A stretch of 5,957 nucleotides of DNA from Clostridia bacterium (lineage in GTDB: Bacteria > Bacillota > Clostridia > Oscillospirales > Acutalibacteraceae). Position 1 is the stretch's first letter. Each line of letters opens with the position of its first letter. The DNA lies in the NCBI GenBank assembly GCA_017501865.1, contig JAFVWD010000118.1:1-5957 (forward strand), written 5' to 3'. Below, one piece after another: positions 1 to 5,371 of the stretch. The translations under genes and the position numbers were made by a program. The notes below the pieces were generated by a model. The model had not been told where the DNA came from and did not search any database. It worked only from the letters and a program-made list of their open reading frames with translations.

Positions 1-732
1 CCTATGGTGCACTGGCCTGAAGTTATTATGTCTTATGACAGCTTCGATAAGGTTCTTTTTTCTGCTGACGGCTTTGGCAAATTCGGTGCATTGGATGTCG
101 ATGAGGATTGGGCTTGTGAAGCAAGAAGATATTACTTCGGTATTGTTGGTAAATACGGTGCGCAGGTTCAGGCTGTCCTGAAAAAATTATCGGGCGCGGA
201 ATTAAATGCTATTTGCGCTTTGCACGGTCCTGTACTTACTGAAAATTTAAATTATTACTTAGAGCTTTATAATAAATGGTCAAGCTACACACCTGAAGAG
301 GAAGGTATTTTAATTGCGTATACCTCTGTTTACGGAAACACAAGAAAGGTTGTTTCTGAGCTTGAAAAAGTATTGAAGGAAAAAGGAGCTAAAAAAGTAG
401 TTGTTACAGATTTAGCTCGTAGCGATATGGCTGAAAATGTTGAAGATGCATTCCGTTACAGCAAAATCGTGCTTGCTACAACTACTTATAATGGTGAGGT
501 TTTCCCGTTTATGAGAGAGTTTATTTATGAATTAGCAGAACGAAATTTCAGTAATCGTAAGGTTGCTTTTATTGAGAATGGCAGTTGGATGCCAATGGCT
601 AAAAAAGTTATGCTTAAAATGCTTGAGAACTGTAAAAATCTCGAGTACTGCTCAAACAGTGTTAAGATTATGTCTTCAATGAGTGATGAAAATATTGCAG
701 AGATTAATGAATTAGCCGATGAATTAATTTAA
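1..732 (+). CDS. FprA/ROO-type diiron flavoprotein (A-type flavoprotein), C-terminal part; 5' end outside window
   Basis: The reading frame is open from the first base (a Pro codon precedes the ATG at 4), so this is the 3' part of a longer gene; the family is about 400 residues and roughly 240 are present. Counted from the ATG at 4, the fragment holds the end of the metallo-beta-lactamase-like diiron domain: MVHWPEV, then FSADGFGKFG with a probable iron-bridging Asp22, and LHGP with probable ligand His74. A flavodoxin domain follows from about residue 102, with the FMN-phosphate loop TSVYGNT (107-113) and a late IENGSW motif (about 190-195). Family members are cytoplasmic reductases of O2 to water or NO to N2O in anaerobes, fed by rubredoxin or similar carriers. 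Which substrate applies here cannot be read from the sequence. The ATG at 4 lies inside a conserved motif and is not the true start. The stop is 15 nt before the ZIP transporter gene. Confidence 0.9.
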   Translation, partial: PMVHWPEVIMSYDSFDKVLFSADGFGKFGALDVDEDWACEARRYYFGIVGKYGAQVQAVLKKLSGAELNAICALHGPVLTENLNYYLELYNKWSSYTPEEEGILIAYTSVYGNTRKVVSELEKVLKEKGAKKVVVTDLARSDMAENVEDAFRYSKIVLATTTYNGEVFPFMREFIYELAERNFSNRKVAFIENGSWMPMAKKVMLKMLENCKNLEYCSNSVKIMSSMSDENIAEINELADELI

Positions 733-747
733 CGCAGGTGAATTAAT

Positions 748-1500
748 ATGAAATTAGTACTACTGACGGCACTTGGTGTAGGTGGAGCGACTGTAATTGG
801 TGCTTTAATTGGTTTTATTTTCAGAAAAATATCACATAAATTTTCTGACATTGTACTGTCATTTGCTGCCGGTGTTATGCTCGCTGCAGCTGTTTTAGGG
901 CTTATTATTCCTTCATTGGAATTTGGTGGAAGATACAGTATTATTGTTACTGTTGCAGGCATCTTTGTCGGAGCTTTTGCTCTTAACCTTATCGATAAAT
1001 TAGTACCCCACTTGCATAAAATGGTAGGTGTGGAGCAGGAAGAACATAAAAATGCGGATATAAATAAAGTATTGTTGTTTGTGACCGCAATTGCAATCCA
1101 TAATTTACCTGAAGGCATTGCCGCAGGTGTTGGTTTTGGTTCAGGCGATTCTTCAAGAGCTCTTATAATTGCAGGGGGTATAGCTTTGCAAAATATACCG
1201 GAAGGTATGGTTATAATTGCACCAATGCTTTCAGCAGGTGTTTCACCTAAAAAAACATTTATTTGTGCTATGTTAACCGGCGTTGTAGAGGTTCTGGGGA
1301 CAATGGTGGGCTATTTTGCAGTTAGCGTTGCTTCTTTCATTTTGCCTTTTGCTTTAGCTTTTGCAGGAGGCACCATGCTTTATGTAATAAGTGATGAAAT
1401 GATACCTGAAACTCATGCGCATGGTAGTGAACGAGGGGCAACCTATGCATTGTTGACAGGCTTTTGTATAATGCTTATTACAGATGTTTTGTTGGGTTAA
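748..1500 (+). CDS. ZIP-family divalent metal transporter (GufA/ZupT-like)
   Basis: This 250-residue integral membrane protein has about eight hydrophobic segments, the usual size for a bacterial ZIP. The two family signatures are present: HNLPEG at residues 118-123 (TM4) and QNIPEG at 148-153 (TM5). Their His, Asn, Gln and Glu side chains form the binuclear metal site in the membrane. Gln rather than His opening the TM5 motif resembles the GufA-type ZIPs such as the Bordetella ZIPB protein. A His/Glu-rich loop between TM3 and TM4 (residues 87-100, PHLHKMVGVEQEEH) may bind metal on the way to the pore. The expected role is uptake of Zn2+, possibly Fe2+ or Mn2+, across the cytoplasmic membrane; specificity is not readable. 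The start is supported by AGGTG at 736-740, 7 nt before the ATG. The 15-nt gap from the flavoprotein gene suggests cotranscription, and iron supply to a diiron enzyme is a possible but unproven link. Confidence 0.9.
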   Translation: MKLVLLTALGVGGATVIGALIGFIFRKISHKFSDIVLSFAAGVMLAAAVLGLIIPSLEFGGRYSIIVTVAGIFVGAFALNLIDKLVPHLHKMVGVEQEEHKNADINKVLLFVTAIAIHNLPEGIAAGVGFGSGDSSRALIIAGGIALQNIPEGMVIIAPMLSAGVSPKKTFICAMLTGVVEVLGTMVGYFAVSVASFILPFALAFAGGTMLYVISDEMIPETHAHGSERGATYALLTGFCIMLITDVLLG

Positions 1501-1541
1501 ATATTAAATTTTAGTGTTTATTGTTTATTTGAGGGATTGAT

Positions 1542-2684
1542 ATGAAAAAGTTTTTTGCTATCGTTTTAGTTGTTCTTTTAACTTTAACTTTTGTAGGTTG
1601 TGGTAAAAAGTCGGATTTACCTACAACAACGCAGGTGCAGAATTTTTATTCTGATCAAACATCCGGTGGTGTTCCATACAGCGAATACAATGAAACTGCC
1701 TATAATGGAGAAAGCTACGTAGAAAACTCTACAGTGAATTTTTCTGAGCAGAGCAGTACTGCAGTTAGTGTAACAATTGCTGAAAGCAACAATGCGAGTA
1801 ATGCTGTTACAGAAGTCAATAAGCCTCAGGGCGGTAGTTCTGAAAACAATAAACCTCAAAAAGATAATCCGACTCAGAATAACAGTATACAAAATAGCGA
1901 TGCACACAATGATGTGGTGCAAGAAAACACTACAGCAGCACATTCTTCCGGTTTCACGCCTGTTATTGAAAATTTGAACGGAGTTCAAAAAGCTACATAT
2001 CAGACGAGCGAGCGTACTTATTTGGTTTATTATCCGTCAGAGCTACTTAATAAAAATGTTCAGTATCCGTTGCTTTCCTGGGCAAACGGTACGGCATGCC
2101 CACCGTCATTTTATGATGCTTTGCTTCAGGAGTTAGCAAGGAGTGGATTTGTTGTTGTAGCAAGTAACGAAACAATGGCTGCTGACGGAACAGCACAAAT
2201 TGCAGCAATTGACTTCGTTCTGGATGAAAATATAAATAATGGCAGTATATTATATAAAAAAATAGATTCAACAAAAATTGGTGTTTTAGGTCATTCTCAG
2301 GGTGGCAGAAGCTCTGTTAATGCAGGAGCAGCCGATTCACGTGTTGTATGCGTGCTTTCTATTGCTGGCAGTAATTATGTTGAAGAAGCACAAAAGCTTT
2401 CAAAGCCTGTTTTGTTTTTAGCGGGTTCAAAAGATATGGTTGTTGACCCTCAACAATGGATTGTAACTGCATATAATGCTGTTACAGGCCCTGCCGCTTA
2501 TGCATCATTGAATGGCGCTATACATACAACATGCTGTTCAAATCCGGGGGCTTATGTAAATTATGCTACCACTTGGTTTAATGCATGGTTTTTTAATAAC
2601 GGTAATTTAAAGGCAGTGTTTGCAAATGGTGGTGACTTGTCTCAGAATCCAAATTGGTCTGATTTTATGTGTAAAGGCATTTAA
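1542..2684 (+). CDS. Secreted lipoprotein with Ser/Thr/Asn-rich linker and C-terminal alpha/beta hydrolase domain
   Basis: The 380-residue product begins with a lipoprotein signal peptide: MKK, a hydrophobic core, and a lipobox FVGC with Cys20 as the lipid-modified residue. Residues 21 to about 140 are low complexity, rich in Ser, Thr, Asn, Gln and Glu with two NKPQ repeats, and look like a disordered spacer holding the enzyme off the membrane. The hydrolase domain fills about 145-380. It has the nucleophile elbow GHSQGG (Ser252), a strand followed by AGSKD with likely catalytic Asp298, and GAIH with likely catalytic His328. This order and spacing match dienelactone hydrolase/chlorophyllase/cutinase-like serine esterases. 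Four cysteines (residue 186 in TACPP, 331 and 332 in TTCC, and one near the C-terminus) might form disulfides outside the cell. The substrate is unknown; an ester of a plant polymer, lipid or glycan is possible. SD GAGGG at 1531-1535 lies 6 nt before the ATG. It follows the ZIP gene by 41 nt. Confidence 0.85.
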   Translation: MKKFFAIVLVVLLTLTFVGCGKKSDLPTTTQVQNFYSDQTSGGVPYSEYNETAYNGESYVENSTVNFSEQSSTAVSVTIAESNNASNAVTEVNKPQGGSSENNKPQKDNPTQNNSIQNSDAHNDVVQENTTAAHSSGFTPVIENLNGVQKATYQTSERTYLVYYPSELLNKNVQYPLLSWANGTACPPSFYDALLQELARSGFVVVASNETMAADGTAQIAAIDFVLDENINNGSILYKKIDSTKIGVLGHSQGGRSSVNAGAADSRVVCVLSIAGSNYVEEAQKLSKPVLFLAGSKDMVVDPQQWIVTAYNAVTGPAAYASLNGAIHTTCCSNPGAYVNYATTWFNAWFFNNGNLKAVFANGGDLSQNPNWSDFMCKGI

Positions 2685-2688
2685 CTGT

Positions 2689-2694
2689 TATAAT
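2689..2694 (+). promoter_or_regulatory. Possible extended -10 promoter element before the EamA transporter
   Basis: A perfect TATAAT preceded by TGT (TGTTATAAT) sits in the 52-nt gap after the hydrolase gene. No good -35 hexamer is found at 16-18 nt upstream (TATGTG at best), so it would work only as an extended -10 promoter. In AT-rich DNA this could arise by chance. Confidence 0.25.
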
Positions 2695-2736
2695 CGTCAG
2701 AATATTATATAAATAAAGAAATTGAGTAGGTTATTT

Positions 2737-3588
2737 ATGGTTTATTATTCTCTTGTTGTAATTGCAACTGTTATGTTTTCAGTTCAATTCTTATTTAATC
2801 AGAAGTTTCAGCAGGGCTACGGGAGCGATACAAAAGCTACTTTTGTCTTTACATTTTACAAAAGTGCTGTTGCAACGATTTTAATGCTCTTTATAAGTGG
2901 CTTTAAAATTGAAGTTACACCGTTCAGTTTTGCTCTTGCTTTTGTTAGTGCTGCATCCGGTATTTTAATGCTTTATTTCAGTCTAAAGGCTTTTTCGGTT
3001 GCAAATCTTTCTGTTTATTCTGTTTTTTCAATGCTCGGTGGTATGATTTTACCTTTTTTGCTGGGTGTTTGCTTTTATAATGAGAAACTGACAGTTTTAA
3101 AGGTTGTTTGTTGTGTTTTAATTGTAGTTGCAGTTCTTTTGAATATACAGAAGGGTGAGAACGGGAAAAAAGCAATCGCTTATTATCTTGCTGTGTTTAT
3201 TCTTAATGGCATGAACGGCGTGATTTCAAAAATTCATCAGTCATCAGGGCTTCCTATTACAGACAGTACAGGCTTCACACTTCTCATTAACTTGATTTCA
3301 GTTGTGATTTGTGCGGCTTATCTTTTAATTAAATATAAGAAAATCCCTGTTGTTAAAGGAAAAAATCTTTTATATTCTTCAGGATACGGCGCTCTGAATG
3401 GTATTGGTAATTTGCTTTTGCTCATAGCCCTTTCGAATTTGCCTGCCTCTGTTCAATATCCGTTGGTAACAGGAGGGGTAATGGTGTTCTCAACAGTTAT
3501 AAGTGTTCTGCAAAAAGAAAAGCTTACAAAAAAAGATTACATATCGACAGCAGTTTCGTTTATTGCTTCAGTTTTAATAGTGTTTTAA
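2737..3588 (+). CDS. EamA/DMT-superfamily membrane transporter
   Basis: The product is a 283-residue, almost wholly hydrophobic protein with about ten membrane segments. It is built as two homologous halves, as in EamA (drug/metabolite) transporters. The end of each half carries the same mark, a short polar stretch EKLT followed by a long hydrophobic helix (residues 116-119 and 261-264); this internal repeat is typical of the family. Family members export or import amino acids, sugars, nucleosides or drugs; the substrate here cannot be told. I chose the ATG at 2737 over a TTG at 2722 because AGG at 2728-2730 stands 6 nt before it, the first helix begins directly after it, and the TTG lacks a good SD site. 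It follows the hydrolase gene by 52 nt and ends 5 nt before a strong terminator hairpin, so it is probably the last gene of the unit. Confidence 0.85.
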   Translation: MVYYSLVVIATVMFSVQFLFNQKFQQGYGSDTKATFVFTFYKSAVATILMLFISGFKIEVTPFSFALAFVSAASGILMLYFSLKAFSVANLSVYSVFSMLGGMILPFLLGVCFYNEKLTVLKVVCCVLIVVAVLLNIQKGENGKKAIAYYLAVFILNGMNGVISKIHQSSGLPITDSTGFTLLINLISVVICAAYLLIKYKKIPVVKGKNLLYSSGYGALNGIGNLLLLIALSNLPASVQYPLVTGGVMVFSTVISVLQKEKLTKKDYISTAVSFIASVLIVF

Positions 3589-3593
3589 AAAAA

Positions 3594-3629
3594 CGGAATG
3601 TATTTTTAAGAATACATTCCGATTTTTTT
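3594..3629. terminator. Bidirectional intrinsic terminator
   Basis: A perfect 11-bp inverted repeat, CGGAATGTATT (3594-3604) and AATACATTCCG (3611-3621), encloses a 6-nt loop. It is followed by seven T (3623-3629) for plus-strand transcripts and preceded by seven A (3587-3593), which act as the U-tract for minus-strand transcripts. It ends the transporter unit on the plus strand and the decayed marR locus on the minus strand, whose stop codon (3628-3630) overlaps the T-run. Confidence 0.92.
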
Positions 3630-3925
3630 AATCTTCTAAAATTTTATAAAGTAATTTATAAAGTGTAGCTGCTTCTTCTTGAGTTAGTTTTACACAACTA
3701 CTGATTTTTGCAGGGACTAAAACAGCTTTTCCTTCAAGTTTTTTTCCGTTTTCTGTAATTTCTACTATCAGAATTCTTTCATTTTTTTAAACGATATCGT
3801 TTTAAATAACCTTTTGCTTCAAGGCTTTTTAAAACCGGTGTTAAAGTACCTGAGTTTAAAAACAACCTCTTTCCGAGTTCTTTTACACTTATGCTTTTTT
3901 CTTCCCAGATTACAATATTTTGAGT
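3628..3925 (-). pseudogene. MarR-family transcriptional regulator, truncated and frameshifted remnant
   Basis: Minus-strand translation gives a clear MarR winged-helix core, in pieces. The first piece runs from Trp (3905-3907) through WEEKSISVKELGKRLFLNSG and TLTPVLKSLEAKGYLKRYR, which are the HTH and recognition helix of the OhrR/MarR group. It hits a TGA at 3779-3781. A second frame then gives ERILIVEITENGKKLEG, the wing strand and the start of the dimer helix, and runs to a TAA at 3628-3630, ending in LYKLLYKILED. The break falls in a run of seven A on the minus strand (3782-3788). Restoring two bases gives KRYRLKKNERILI, which has the spacing usual for the family. Upstream of the Trp, the first helix and the N-terminal dimer region (about 35-50 residues) are missing. 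The protein is almost certainly not functional. A sequencing slip could explain the A-run break but not the lost N-terminus. Confidence 0.82.
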
Positions 3926-3928
3926 TGC

Positions 3929-4006
3929 TCATAAGAACCTCCGGAAATCTGATAAACTTATTTCTTCGTTTTTGATGTTTTGTACTTTGATTTTATAAAT
4001 GCTCAT
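3929..4006 (-). pseudogene. Glutathione peroxidase-like gene, 5' remnant (about 25 codons)
   Basis: On the minus strand an ATG at 4006-4004 opens MSIYKIKV, then QNIKN, then EEISLSDF. This closely matches the usual N-terminus of bacterial glutathione peroxidases (MSIY, a KV strand, then a G/N-rich turn and (E/V)SLSDF before the KVLLIVN strand). After SDF the frame reads RRFL and stops at TGA (3929-3931). The active-site Cys/Sec segment and the rest of the about 160-residue protein are absent. In another frame just beyond, GTTCTTATG could be what is left of the KVL(L/M) strand, so the deletion may lie slightly further in. The start is supported by AGG 8 nt upstream of the second ATG (4006) and by the match to MSIY; the ATG at 4012-4010 lies too close to the SD. 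The remnant sits directly behind an intact promoter and operator, and its frame is the same as that of the marR HTH piece. The identification rests on a short match, so it is good but not certain. Confidence 0.65.
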
Positions 4007-4039
4007 TTTCATTACCTGACTTTCTTGATTTTTTATTTC

Positions 4040-4067
4040 AATTGAGCTCAATCGATTGAGTTCAATT
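4040..4067. promoter_or_regulatory. 28-bp palindromic operator, probably for the MarR regulator
   Basis: The left arm AATTGAGCTCAATC (4040-4053) and right arm GATTGAGTTCAATT (4054-4067) form an inverted repeat with no spacer and a single mismatched pair (4046/4061). The inner CTCAATCGATTGAG is a perfect 14-bp palindrome. It lies immediately downstream of the minus-strand -10 box, covering the expected transcription start, where a repressor would block initiation. MarR proteins bind such near-perfect, AT-rich palindromes and commonly repress their own operon. That this site served the adjacent broken marR is inference. Confidence 0.72.
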
Positions 4068-4069
4068 AA

Positions 4070-4098
4070 ATAACACCAAATCAATTTTTGTTTGTCAA
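4070..4098 (-). promoter_or_regulatory. Sigma-A-type promoter of the gpx/marR relic
   Basis: On the minus strand a consensus -35 TTGACA (4098-4093) is followed after exactly 17 nt by TGTTAT (4075-4070), which matches four of six -10 positions including the key T, A and T. Transcription would start near 4063, inside the palindromic operator, about 55 nt before the relic's start codon. The promoter looks intact although the genes behind it are broken. Confidence 0.75.
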
Positions 4099-4189
4099 GC
4101 TATAATTTTAAAGGTTTATAAAATGCATAGGTTAGCAAAACACACTATATATTTAAAGTAAGTGAACAAAATATTGTTTATATTTTTGA

Positions 4190-4218
4190 TTGACTTATAT
4201 CTGTAACTGTGTTATAGT
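4190..4218 (+). promoter_or_regulatory. Sigma-A-type promoter of the dapA-lysA unit
   Basis: TTGACT (4190-4195) and TATAGT (4213-4218) are separated by 17 nt, and the -10 box is preceded by TGT, giving an extended -10. The predicted start at about 4225 is directly ahead of the riboswitch aptamer, as expected for a leader that begins with its sensor. It points away from the relic promoter, leaving about 90 nt of AT-rich DNA between the two -35 boxes in which I recognise nothing. Confidence 0.8.
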
Positions 4219-4224
4219 ATTCTC

Positions 4225-4390
4225 AACCGATAGAGGTGCATTTTATCATCAGTAGCATTTGTATATTTGTTTACCAAAAACAGCAAGTGTAAAAGGGGTA
4301 GGTGCCGAAGACAGTTCGTGGTGAAAACTGGTCTGGCGGTATGGAATAATATCTGTATCGTTGTCGCAGGAATGCGGAGAGCTATCTTAC
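4225..4390 (+). promoter_or_regulatory. Lysine riboswitch (L box) aptamer
   Basis: The leader carries the L-box landmarks in order: AGAGGTGC (4232-4239), AGTAG (4251-4255), AAGGGGTAGGTGCCGAAG (4293-4310), GGTGAAAACTGG (4320-4331), and TTGTCGCAGG followed by TGCGGAG near the 3' end (4361-4379). P1 can be drawn as GATAG (4229-4233) with CTATC (4382-4386). A P4-like stem pairs CGGTATGGA (4337-4345) with TCTGTATCG (4352-4360) using some G-U pairs. The length of about 165 nt fits the class. The aptamer senses lysine in the nascent mRNA, and its position before dapA-lysA fits feedback control of lysine synthesis. Confidence 0.93.
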
Positions 4391-4418
4391 AATTTTATTG
4401 CTTTTTTGCGTGTAAAGT

Positions 4419-4450
4419 GTAGGTAGTTGCTTTTCGGGCAGCTATTTTTT
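4419..4450 (+). terminator. Riboswitch-controlled attenuator (terminator with competing antiterminator)
   Basis: TAGTTGC (4424-4430) pairs with GCAGCTA (4438-4444; one G-U) around a 7-nt loop and is followed by six T (4445-4450), an intrinsic terminator before dapA. The alternative is visible too: AGCTATCTTAC (4380-4390) can pair with GTAGGTAGTT (4419-4428) with one bulged base, giving about ten pairs. That antiterminator uses the 3' strand of P1 and the 5' strand of the terminator. When lysine locks P1, the P1 strand is no longer free, the terminator forms and dapA-lysA is off; without lysine the antiterminator forms and the genes are read. Confidence 0.82.
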
Positions 4451-4483
4451 ATTTGGGTTTATTACCCTGAAGGAGAAAGTATT

Positions 4484-5371
4484 ATGAGTAACACAATTTT
4501 TACCGGTGTAGCAACTGCTTTGGTTACACCAATGACAAAAGACGGAATTGATTATGAAAATTTCGGCAAGATTATTGACTGGCAAATCGAAGAGGGTGTT
4601 AATGCTTTAGTTATTGCAGGTACAACAGGCGAAGGTTCAACACTTTCTGATGAGGAGCATAAGGATGCATTGTCTTTTGCTGTAAAAAGAGTAAACAAAA
4701 GAGTTCCTGTTATTGCAGGTACAGGTTCTAACGATACTGCATATGCAATTACACTTACACAGCATGCTTGTGAAGTTGGTTGTGATGCTATGCTTCTGGT
4801 TACACCTTATTATAATAAGGCAACTCAACGTGGTTTGATTGAGTCATTTACTGCAATAGCAGATGCTTCAACAAAGCCGTGTATACTTTACAATGTTCCG
4901 TCAAGAACAGGCTGTAATCTTTTACCGCAATCAGTTGCAGTTTTAGCAAAGCACCCTAATATTGTTGCTATAAAAGAAGCGAGCGGAAACTTCTCTCAGA
5001 TTGCAGAGCTTATTTCTCTTACAAATGGTGAAATAGACGTTTATTCAGGTAACGATGATCAAATAGTACCGCTTCTTTCTTTGGGAGGTAAGGGTGTTAT
5101 TTCAGTCCTTTCAAATGTTTTGCCAAAGAAAACAGTTGAAATGTGCGATAAATTTTTTGCAGGAGATGTTGCAGGTAGTGCAAAAATTCAGCTTGAGCTT
5201 ATTCCGCTTATAAATGCGCTCTTCTGTGAAGTTAATCCGATTCCTGTAAAAGCAGCAACCTCTGCATTAGGCTTCGGTGAGAATTATTTAAGATTACCTC
5301 TTACTTCTATGGAAAAAGAAAATGAAGAAAAATTATTGACTCTTATGAGAGAGCAAGGGCTTAGTGTATGA
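4484..5371 (+). CDS. dapA: 4-hydroxy-tetrahydrodipicolinate synthase (dihydrodipicolinate synthase)
   Basis: This cytoplasmic enzyme condenses pyruvate with aspartate semialdehyde, the first committed step to diaminopimelate and lysine. The 295-residue length is normal and the TIM-barrel (DHDPS/NAL family) motifs are intact: GTTGEGSTLS (46-55) with Thr47/Thr48, TPYYNK (107-112) with Tyr110, YNVPSRTG (136-143) with Tyr136 and Arg141, and IKEASG (163-168) with Schiff-base Lys164. These equal Thr44/45, Tyr107, Tyr133, Arg138 and Lys161 of the E. coli enzyme. The match to full DapA motifs separates it from N-acetylneuraminate lyase and other aldolases of the fold. The start at 4484 is chosen because AGGAG (4471-4475) lies 8 nt before it and MSNTIFTGVATALVTP is the normal N-terminus. 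A longer frame from 4427 would begin inside the terminator hairpin. Expression is controlled by the lysine riboswitch just upstream. The stop overlaps the lysA start. Confidence 0.97.
   Translation: MSNTIFTGVATALVTPMTKDGIDYENFGKIIDWQIEEGVNALVIAGTTGEGSTLSDEEHKDALSFAVKRVNKRVPVIAGTGSNDTAYAITLTQHACEVGCDAMLLVTPYYNKATQRGLIESFTAIADASTKPCILYNVPSRTGCNLLPQSVAVLAKHPNIVAIKEASGNFSQIAELISLTNGEIDVYSGNDDQIVPLLSLGGKGVISVLSNVLPKKTVEMCDKFFAGDVAGSAKIQLELIPLINALFCEVNPIPVKAATSALGFGENYLRLPLTSMEKENEEKLLTLMREQGLSV

Noticed and set aside
1617..1988. A 123-residue minus-strand ORF inside the lipoprotein gene, and similar minus-strand ORFs at 729-1118, 2047-2274, 2978-3175 and 4637-4828.
   Set aside because: They lie opposite well-supported coding genes, have no credible SD sites and give no family-like sequence.
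2722..2736. TTG start for the EamA transporter.
   Set aside because: It has no convincing SD, and the AGG at 2728-2730 is well placed for the ATG at 2737, where the first membrane helix begins.
3929..3931. The in-frame TGA in the gpx remnant read as selenocysteine, since some glutathione peroxidases use Sec.
   Set aside because: The Sec/Cys of the family lies about ten residues further on, after the LIVN strand. Here the TGA follows SDFRRFL, and the next codons continue into MarR rather than a GPx active site.
3819..3932. A 37-codon minus-strand ORF (MSNSKYC...) with a good GGAGG site 5 nt before its ATG.
   Set aside because: It runs out of frame through the clear MarR HTH coding sequence and its translation is basic, low-quality sequence with no recognisable family. 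It is best explained as a shadow of the relic, though the SD may be the old marR start.
4165..4178. AACAAAATATTGTT as a second operator (PerR/Fur-like) between the divergent promoters.
   Set aside because: The arms are symmetric only if one A is ignored, and such strings are frequent in DNA this AT-rich.
4099..4189. A small gene or RNA between the two divergent promoters.
   Set aside because: It is about 90 nt of AT-rich sequence without a coding frame, hairpin or recognisable motif.
4427..4483. A longer dapA start at 4427 adding 19 residues.
   Set aside because: The extension begins inside the attenuator hairpin and lacks a proper SD. The ATG at 4484 has AGGAG 8 nt upstream and gives the normal DapA N-terminus.
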